A DNA stretch of 10,517 nt. It comes from Bacteroidales bacterium (GTDB lineage: Bacteria; Bacteroidota; Bacteroidia; Bacteroidales; UBA932). How positions within the stretch are numbered: position 1 is the first letter of the stretch; the number at the start of each line of letters is the position of its first letter. The DNA lies in assembly GCA_017554135.1 (NCBI GenBank), contig JAFZIX010000215.1:1-10517 (forward strand), in the 5' to 3' direction. Positions 6,376 to 10,517 of the stretch are shown one piece after another. Both the position numbers and the translations under genes were made by a program. Under the pieces are notes generated by a model, which was not told the origin of the DNA, made no database searches, and saw only the letters and a program-made list of their open reading frames with translations.

Positions 6376-6399
6376 AAACTTAAATTAACGTTTAAGTTT
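6376..6399. repeat. Palindrome 2: same 9-bp arms, 6-base spacer
   Basis: AAACTTAAA (6376-6384) and TTTAAGTTT (6391-6399) repeat the arms of palindrome 1 exactly, here around TTAACG. It lies 62 bases upstream of the Rpn-family ATG. Confidence 0.75.
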
Positions 6400-6461
6400 G
6401 CCGCAATTCTTTGGATTCCCGGATTTCTTCGTATACTATGCAGTTCCAAATTTATTGCATT

Positions 6462-7325
6462 ATGGAACAGTTAATTAAACACACCAAGTACATCGATCCG
6501 ATGATCGACGTGGCTTTCAAGCAAATCTTCGGGCAGAAGAAGAACAAACGTCTTATCAAAGAACTTCTGGAGCATGTCTTCAGCGTCAAAATCACCGAAC
6601 TGGCTTTCGTCAACGTGGAGCATCCCGGCGAAACGAAGGCGGACAGGAATGCCGTCTTCGACCTGCAATGCAGTTCTGAACAGATCGGGGACTTCATCGT
6701 AGAAGTCCAGGTGAAGGAGCAGGCGCATTTCGACAAACGCGCCCTGTACTATAGCACTTTCCCCATTACGGCGCAGGCGCCAAAGGGAAAATGGAACTAC
6801 GATTTCAAACCGGTGTTTTTCTTAGGCCTGCTGAACTTTTCGCTGCCAAACATCAAGGATAAGAAAAATGAATACATCCACCGTTATTCAATCCGCAACA
6901 ACGAGACCAACGAGCCGTTGACAGATTCCTTACAGTTCGTTTTCATGGAGGTAAAGAAATTCAATAAGCCCAGTGAACGCTGTAAATCCTTCGAGGACAA
7001 GTTCTTGTATTATTTCAAGAATCTTCCTACTTTTGTGGAGAAACCGGACACTCAGAATGACAGTTATTTTGAGGAACTGGTTGCAGCAGCAGAATACAGC
7101 AATATGACAAAAGCAGAACGTGAAGCATACAACAGGCGGCTGAAAGTTTTAAGAGATAACTATGCAGCCGAGGAATTCGCCCGTGAAAAAGCGGCGAAGG
7201 AACGCGAAAAGGCCATAGACGAGACCCTGCGGGAAACCGCGGCTAAAATGCTGGCCGAGGGCGTTGAGCCAGCTATTGTAATGCGTTGTACCGGCTTAAG
7301 CGAAGAAGAGATTGCGGCGCTCTAA
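6462..7325 (+). CDS. Rpn-family PD-(D/E)XK nuclease / transposase-like protein
   Basis: The 287-residue protein matches the Rpn / PDDEXK_2 family, annotated as recombination-promoting nuclease or putative transposase. The start region YIDPMIDVAFKQIFG (10-24) is the typical family opening. The nuclease core shows FDLQC with Asp67 and FIVEVQV with Glu81 and Gln83, fitting the D...ExQ variant of the PD-(D/E)XK site. YYFKNLP (183-189) and a charged helical tail (about 216-260) follow. The C-terminus AEGVEPAIVMRCTGLSEEEIAAL is a helix-turn-helix-like end found in many family members. I chose the ATG at 6462; an in-frame TTG at 6411 would add 17 residues that do not resemble the family. It is the only plus-strand gene, ends in a strong terminator, and is intact. 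No transposon ends are evident. Family members can promote RecA-independent DNA exchange; the role here is unknown. Confidence 0.9.
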   Translation: MEQLIKHTKYIDPMIDVAFKQIFGQKKNKRLIKELLEHVFSVKITELAFVNVEHPGETKADRNAVFDLQCSSEQIGDFIVEVQVKEQAHFDKRALYYSTFPITAQAPKGKWNYDFKPVFFLGLLNFSLPNIKDKKNEYIHRYSIRNNETNEPLTDSLQFVFMEVKKFNKPSERCKSFEDKFLYYFKNLPTFVEKPDTQNDSYFEELVAAAEYSNMTKAEREAYNRRLKVLRDNYAAEEFAREKAAKEREKAIDETLRETAAKMLAEGVEPAIVMRCTGLSEEEIAAL

Positions 7326-7349
7326 AGGCGCTGGCCTTAAAGGATGTAA

Positions 7350-7388
7350 CAAAAGAAACTGCGAGACGGGCTCTCGCAGTTTCTTTTG
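7350..7388. terminator. Bidirectional terminator between convergent genes
   Basis: CAAAAGAAACTGCGAGA (7350-7366) and TCTCGCAGTTTCTTTTG (7372-7388) form a perfect 17-bp stem around CGGGC. The A-rich and T-rich ends of the stem provide a TTTCTTTT tract on both strands, so it can end both the Rpn transcript (stop at 7325) and the opposing lipoprotein transcript (stop at 7424). Confidence 0.93.
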
Positions 7389-7423
7389 ATATAGGGCGGA
7401 GGGTTGCTCCGCAAGTTAGCTTA

Positions 7424-9706
7424 CTATTTCAAGGTCGGCACACTGCCAGTGAGGTCCCAGATGGAGCCGTCCCAACCAAGAGTTGTGGCCTGGGAAGAGA
7501 TGGTGCCGGACGTTCCATAATAGTTGCCGGTAATGGCAGATTCATCTACGGCATCTTTGACAGCACCGCGGAAAGGCAACGTGTCGTTCCAAGCGATGTT
7601 CTTTGTAACCGATGTCGGCGCTGCTTCAACCCAACCAATGAAAGCTCCAACGCCTGTCCCTGTGCCGCTTACCGATGCATTTGCATAGCAACTGGTAACC
7701 GTGGCACCAGCCAACAAGTTGCCGACAAAACCACCAATATTATTATTTGTTCCACCGATAACAGTAGCAGTGGTGTAACTGTTGGTTACTTTACCTTCTG
7801 CCGGGCTATACAGTTGCAAATAGCCGACAAAGCCACCAGTATTGTTCCCATTTGCATTGATAGTGGTGGATTCAACATAACTTTTGTCGATAGTTGCATA
7901 TACAACACCACCAAAGCCACCGGTATTGATGGCTCCTGATATGGATGAACTCTTGACGTAGCAGGATTTAAATACAGTCGAAGCACTTGATCCCGTGTCT
8001 CCGACAAAACCGCCAACGCGTCCGCAAACCGATGCAGTAATCGTCGCTCCTTCAACATAGCAATTTGTACAATCAGCACCACCAGCAGCAACACGGGCAA
8101 TAAACCCTGCGACAGGAGAATTAGCATTGCTTCTACCGGCAGAAATAGTTCCACCCAAATAAGCACAATTGGTAATAGTTGCAGGGCCGGTATTAGCGCC
8201 ATATTGACCGATAAAACCACCTGTATAATAACTGCTGCTATTTGTCACATTGGCAACAGCAGTACAATTCGTGATGGTCGCAGCAGCATTAACATTTCCA
8301 ATAAAACCGCCTGCGCTTCGCCCTGTGGTCGTGCTGGATTGAGTAATGCTATTTGTCCCTGTGACATGACAGTTGCTGATTGTACCAGCAGCACCCACAA
8401 CACCGGCAAATCCGCCGACATTCTTTCCAATTCCGGAAACCGTTGCATTGTTTACCGTTATTCCACTGCAATTACCAACATTACTTCCTGTACCTATATA
8501 TCCCCCGACAACACCTGCGTTATTTCCTCCGCCAACGATTGTCGGTTTTTCGAAAGTGATATTTCTTGCAGTTCCATAAAGCACGCCGAAGAAACTGGGA
8601 TAAGCATAAGACTCCCCGTTTACGCTGAGATTAGAAATCGTATGACCATTGCCGTCAAAATCCGTTTCCCTCTTATATGTGCCCGCGCGGTTGAAAGGCA
8701 CCCAATCAACTCCTTTTAAGTCAATGTCATCAACAAGCTTGACATAATACTTTACGGTAGCATTGGCATCTTCCGCTGTTTTGTACAAGTTCATCAAAGT
8801 AATCATCTGATACTTATCAGCTATAAGGAATGGATGAGCCTCCGTACCATTGTCATCTTTACCGGCGTACTTATCGCAGTTGCTTCCGGTGAGATAAATG
8901 AGGTTCAACTGGCCACCGGCGAGGTTGAGGGCGGAGGGAGTCTTGTAGTAGCGGGTGTATACAGTGTGGCTGGCATTGGTGGAGCCGAACTTGAACAGGA
9001 GTCCTGTTCCGGAAGGGATGGCCACACCGCCGGCAGGGATTGTTGCATATACATCAAGAATGTCCGGATTACCATTATCCTCCTGATTGGTCAGGGTAAC
9101 GGTCATCGTGCCGGTAGCCCCGAAGATGTTTTTGTCTGCAACCATGGTAACCAGGTTGATGGTTTCAGCTACACCTGCAGGAAGCGTGACCTGAAGATGA
9201 AGCGCGCCGGACTGAGCAAGAGTGCCGCCGCCGTTAGCGCTTGCCCATGCCGAAGAGAACGTTACATCATCGTAGGTGTTCACTCCGGAAAGGGTGGCTG
9301 AATATCCAAGGTGCGCCGTGCTTTCATCTGCACTCTGAGTCTGGGCAAGAGGATTGGCCGGCATTCCACTGCTCAAAGTAATGTCGTACGAGGCGGCAGA
9401 TATCGCAGTGCCGGTAAATGTTGCATTCTTGGTGCCCTCGCCGGAAGAAAGGGTGAAATCCTGGTAATTGCTGGCATTTCCATGTTCGGCAACGCGGATC
9501 TTGTCACCGGCAGACCAGGTCAGTTCCAAAGCGTCGCCAACGTATTCCAGCGCCACCTTTGAAAGATCTTCGGGAATAGTAACCTTGATGGTTACCTCCT
9601 GCCCTTCAGCAGGCTCTGAATTGTCGGTAGTGTTCTGCTCTTTATTGCAACTTACTGCAGAAAGCATTGCGGCAACGGCCGCGAGAATGAAATAATACTT
9701 CTTCAT
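7424..9706 (-). CDS. Surface lipoprotein with fimbrillin-like N-terminus and GLUG-type beta-helix repeats
   Basis: The 760-residue lipoprotein has a signal ending LSAVSC (Cys20). Residues about 36-275 resemble Bacteroidetes fimbrillin-like beta domains, with LTWSAGDKIRV at 62-72 and a FTLSSGEGTKNATFTG stretch at 84-99. After a linker, DDNGTEAHPFLIADKYQ (284-300) opens a repeat region like those of GLUG-motif proteins. DFDGNGHTISNL (349-360) is followed by about ten rungs, each with a (V/T)GGF(x)G core, at about 399, 430, 466, 496, 532, 564, 595, 623, 657 and 686. Spacing is 28-36 residues, and INNC/TNCY-type turns alternate. The protein ends with WDLTGSVPTLK. It is predicted to be a beta-helix displayed at the cell surface, perhaps for adhesion or glycan binding; this is inference. 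It is last in a minus-strand cluster, 12 bases after a 48-residue small gene. Confidence 0.87.
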   Translation of the reverse strand: MKKYYFILAAVAAMLSAVSCNKEQNTTDNSEPAEGQEVTIKVTIPEDLSKVALEYVGDALELTWSAGDKIRVAEHGNASNYQDFTLSSGEGTKNATFTGTAISAASYDITLSSGMPANPLAQTQSADESTAHLGYSATLSGVNTYDDVTFSSAWASANGGGTLAQSGALHLQVTLPAGVAETINLVTMVADKNIFGATGTMTVTLTNQEDNGNPDILDVYATIPAGGVAIPSGTGLLFKFGSTNASHTVYTRYYKTPSALNLAGGQLNLIYLTGSNCDKYAGKDDNGTEAHPFLIADKYQMITLMNLYKTAEDANATVKYYVKLVDDIDLKGVDWVPFNRAGTYKRETDFDGNGHTISNLSVNGESYAYPSFFGVLYGTARNITFEKPTIVGGGNNAGVVGGYIGTGSNVGNCSGITVNNATVSGIGKNVGGFAGVVGAAGTISNCHVTGTNSITQSSTTTGRSAGGFIGNVNAAATITNCTAVANVTNSSSYYTGGFIGQYGANTGPATITNCAYLGGTISAGRSNANSPVAGFIARVAAGGADCTNCYVEGATITASVCGRVGGFVGDTGSSASTVFKSCYVKSSSISGAINTGGFGGVVYATIDKSYVESTTINANGNNTGGFVGYLQLYSPAEGKVTNSYTTATVIGGTNNNIGGFVGNLLAGATVTSCYANASVSGTGTGVGAFIGWVEAAPTSVTKNIAWNDTLPFRGAVKDAVDESAITGNYYGTSGTISSQATTLGWDGSIWDLTGSVPTLK

Positions 9707-9718
9707 AAGGCAGAACGA

Positions 9719-9865
9719 TTAGAGTAACGACTCTTCCGAAATGGAATCAGTAATAACGGGTGTCTCCCCGAGGTCTCCGAGGCTTCCGCCGGGAGAGGTC
9801 ATAATGACGTTGGTGGAGTTCAAATTGATGCACTCCGCAAAAGGAATTAAATAGTTTTTCTTCAT
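9719..9865 (-). CDS. 48-residue small protein upstream of the GLUG lipoprotein
   Basis: An ATG at 9865 opens a 48-codon frame ending TAA at 9719. It begins MKKNYLIPFAECINLN, then STNVIMTSPGGS (17-28), then an acidic tail ending SISEESLL. The pattern MKKxYxxP...V(I)MTSPGG with an acidic tail recalls short Bacteroidales proteins of unknown function found beside fimbrillin-like surface proteins, as I remember them. There is no signal peptide, Cys lipobox or transmembrane segment; Cys12 is the only cysteine. It begins 19 bases after the SGNH hydrolase stop and ends 12 bases before the lipoprotein ATG, an operon arrangement that supports it being translated. No function is assigned. Confidence 0.65.
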   Translation of the reverse strand: MKKNYLIPFAECINLNSTNVIMTSPGGSLGDLGETPVITDSISEESLL

Positions 9866-9884
9866 ATATATAAAGGAATTAAAA

Positions 9885-10517
9885 TTATTTTATCACTTCT
9901 TCGATTATCGGTTTGATGATACCTTCCATCACGGTATAGGCATCCGGGTTGGGATGGAGGTCATCGTAGAGCCAGTAGCGTTGCTGCATGGCCAGGCCGT
10001 CAGTGTCGACAAGGGCGGAGTGATAATCACACCACGTGAAGCCCTTGCTGTCGGCATATTCCTTAACCATCCTGTTTACTTCCTTGATGTGAGCGCCCTT
10101 GGTTTTAGGGTTGCTGAGGTTGGAATACTCACGGTTGCAAGGGGTGATGGTGCAAAGGATAACTTTCATATTGAGGGCTTCAGCCTGTTCGGCCATGCTC
10201 TTGATATTCGCCAGGATAGTGGCTTTGGAGACACCCTGGGCGAGGTCGTTGGTGCCGCCCATGATCACAACGCACTGGGGATCCTTGTCAAGCACATCCT
10301 TCTTGTAGCGCACCACCATCTGACTGGTGTTTTCAGCGCTTATACCCTTATCTAAATAATTGTTGCTTGTGAAGAAATCCGAGTGCCATGTAATAACTAC
10401 ATTGGAGCCGCTGATCTTCAACCATGAAGGTAAAGGGTCAATGGGAATGAGTATTGAGGAAATGGCCCTGGTGTTCGTAGTCAGGCCCCACTGCCAGGTG
10501 ATGCTGTCGCCGATGAA
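9885..10517 (-). CDS. SGNH/GDSL-family hydrolase (5' end beyond window)
   Basis: The reading frame stays open to the right edge, so the gene starts outside the window; 210 codons plus the stop are visible. Translation from the edge gives FIGDSITWQWG, the block I motif holding the nucleophile Ser, about 30 codons upstream of an internal TTG at 10421 that could be mistaken for a start. Downstream are GISAENT (block II Gly), IMGGTNDLAQG (block III Asn) and DDLHPNPDAY (block V Asp/His), so all four SGNH catalytic blocks are present. Family members are esterases, lipases or carbohydrate deacetylases; the substrate is not evident. A stretch of about 45 residues separates blocks I and II, including HSDFFTSNNYLDKG, which also occurs in forms close to Bacteroidetes members. 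It leads the small-gene/GLUG lipoprotein cluster. Confidence 0.9.
   Translation of the reverse strand, partial: FIGDSITWQWGLTTNTRAISSILIPIDPLPSWLKISGSNVVITWHSDFFTSNNYLDKGISAENTSQMVVRYKKDVLDKDPQCVVIMGGTNDLAQGVSKATILANIKSMAEQAEALNMKVILCTITPCNREYSNLSNPKTKGAHIKEVNRMVKEYADSKGFTWCDYHSALVDTDGLAMQQRYWLYDDLHPNPDAYTVMEGIIKPIIEEVIK

Noticed and set aside
6411..6461. An N-terminal extension of the Rpn-family protein from TTG at 6411.
   Set aside because: The 17 extra residues have no family similarity, and the ATG at 6462 gives the usual start of the family.
6300..7388. A complete insertion sequence around the Rpn-like gene.
   Set aside because: The palindromes occur only on the left side. No matching inverted end or target-site duplication is seen on the right, where a plain bidirectional terminator lies.
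10419..10421. TTG at 10421 as the start of the SGNH hydrolase.
   Set aside because: The frame continues to the window edge and contains the GDS nucleophile motif upstream, so the gene is longer and truncated by the window.

Overview
The window looks like part of a Bacteroidales chromosome, probably a gut-type species of moderate GC; I cannot name the genus. Three things support this. First, promoter-like elements match the Bacteroidetes pattern TTTG-N19-TAnnTTTG, clearest at the rRNA promoter. Second, genes start without obvious Shine-Dalgarno sites. Third, the gene content is typical of the group: lipobox lipoproteins, a fimbrillin/GLUG surface protein, an Rpn-family PD-(D/E)XK protein and an SGNH hydrolase.

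Layout, nearly all on the minus strand. At 1-27 are the first bases of a 16S rRNA gene that runs out of the window, preceded by its leader and a strong promoter (190-220). Right behind the promoter is the terminator (235-281) of a four-gene minus-strand operon read 5043 to 361. That operon encodes an organophosphate:phosphate antiporter-like MFS protein, a periplasmic MINPP-like histidine phosphatase, an Agp-like glucose-1-phosphatase lipoprotein and a cyclophilin-type peptidyl-prolyl isomerase lipoprotein. Gaps between these genes are 1-3 bases. A 277-base gap (5044-5320) holds three hairpins and a direct repeat. It separates the operon from a phosphodiester glycosidase (NAGPA family) lipoprotein at 5321-6265.

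That gene is divergent from the only plus-strand gene, an Rpn-type nuclease/transposase-like protein (6462-7325). Their shared 196-base gap carries four copies of one 9-mer arranged as two palindromes around a third hairpin. A perfect 17-bp bidirectional terminator (7350-7388) separates the Rpn gene from a convergent cluster. That cluster is, in transcription order, an SGNH/GDSL hydrolase cut by the window end, a 48-residue small protein, and a 760-residue lipoprotein with a fimbrillin-like N-terminus and about ten GLUG-type beta-helix rungs.

Functional reading (inference): the glycosidase, two phosphatases and antiporter could form a phosphosugar-scavenging set. The glycosidase would uncap sugar phosphodiesters, the phosphatases would strip phosphate from the exposed monoesters, and the antiporter would import organophosphates in exchange for phosphate. 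The right-hand cluster looks like a cell-surface protein module whose small member is easily missed.
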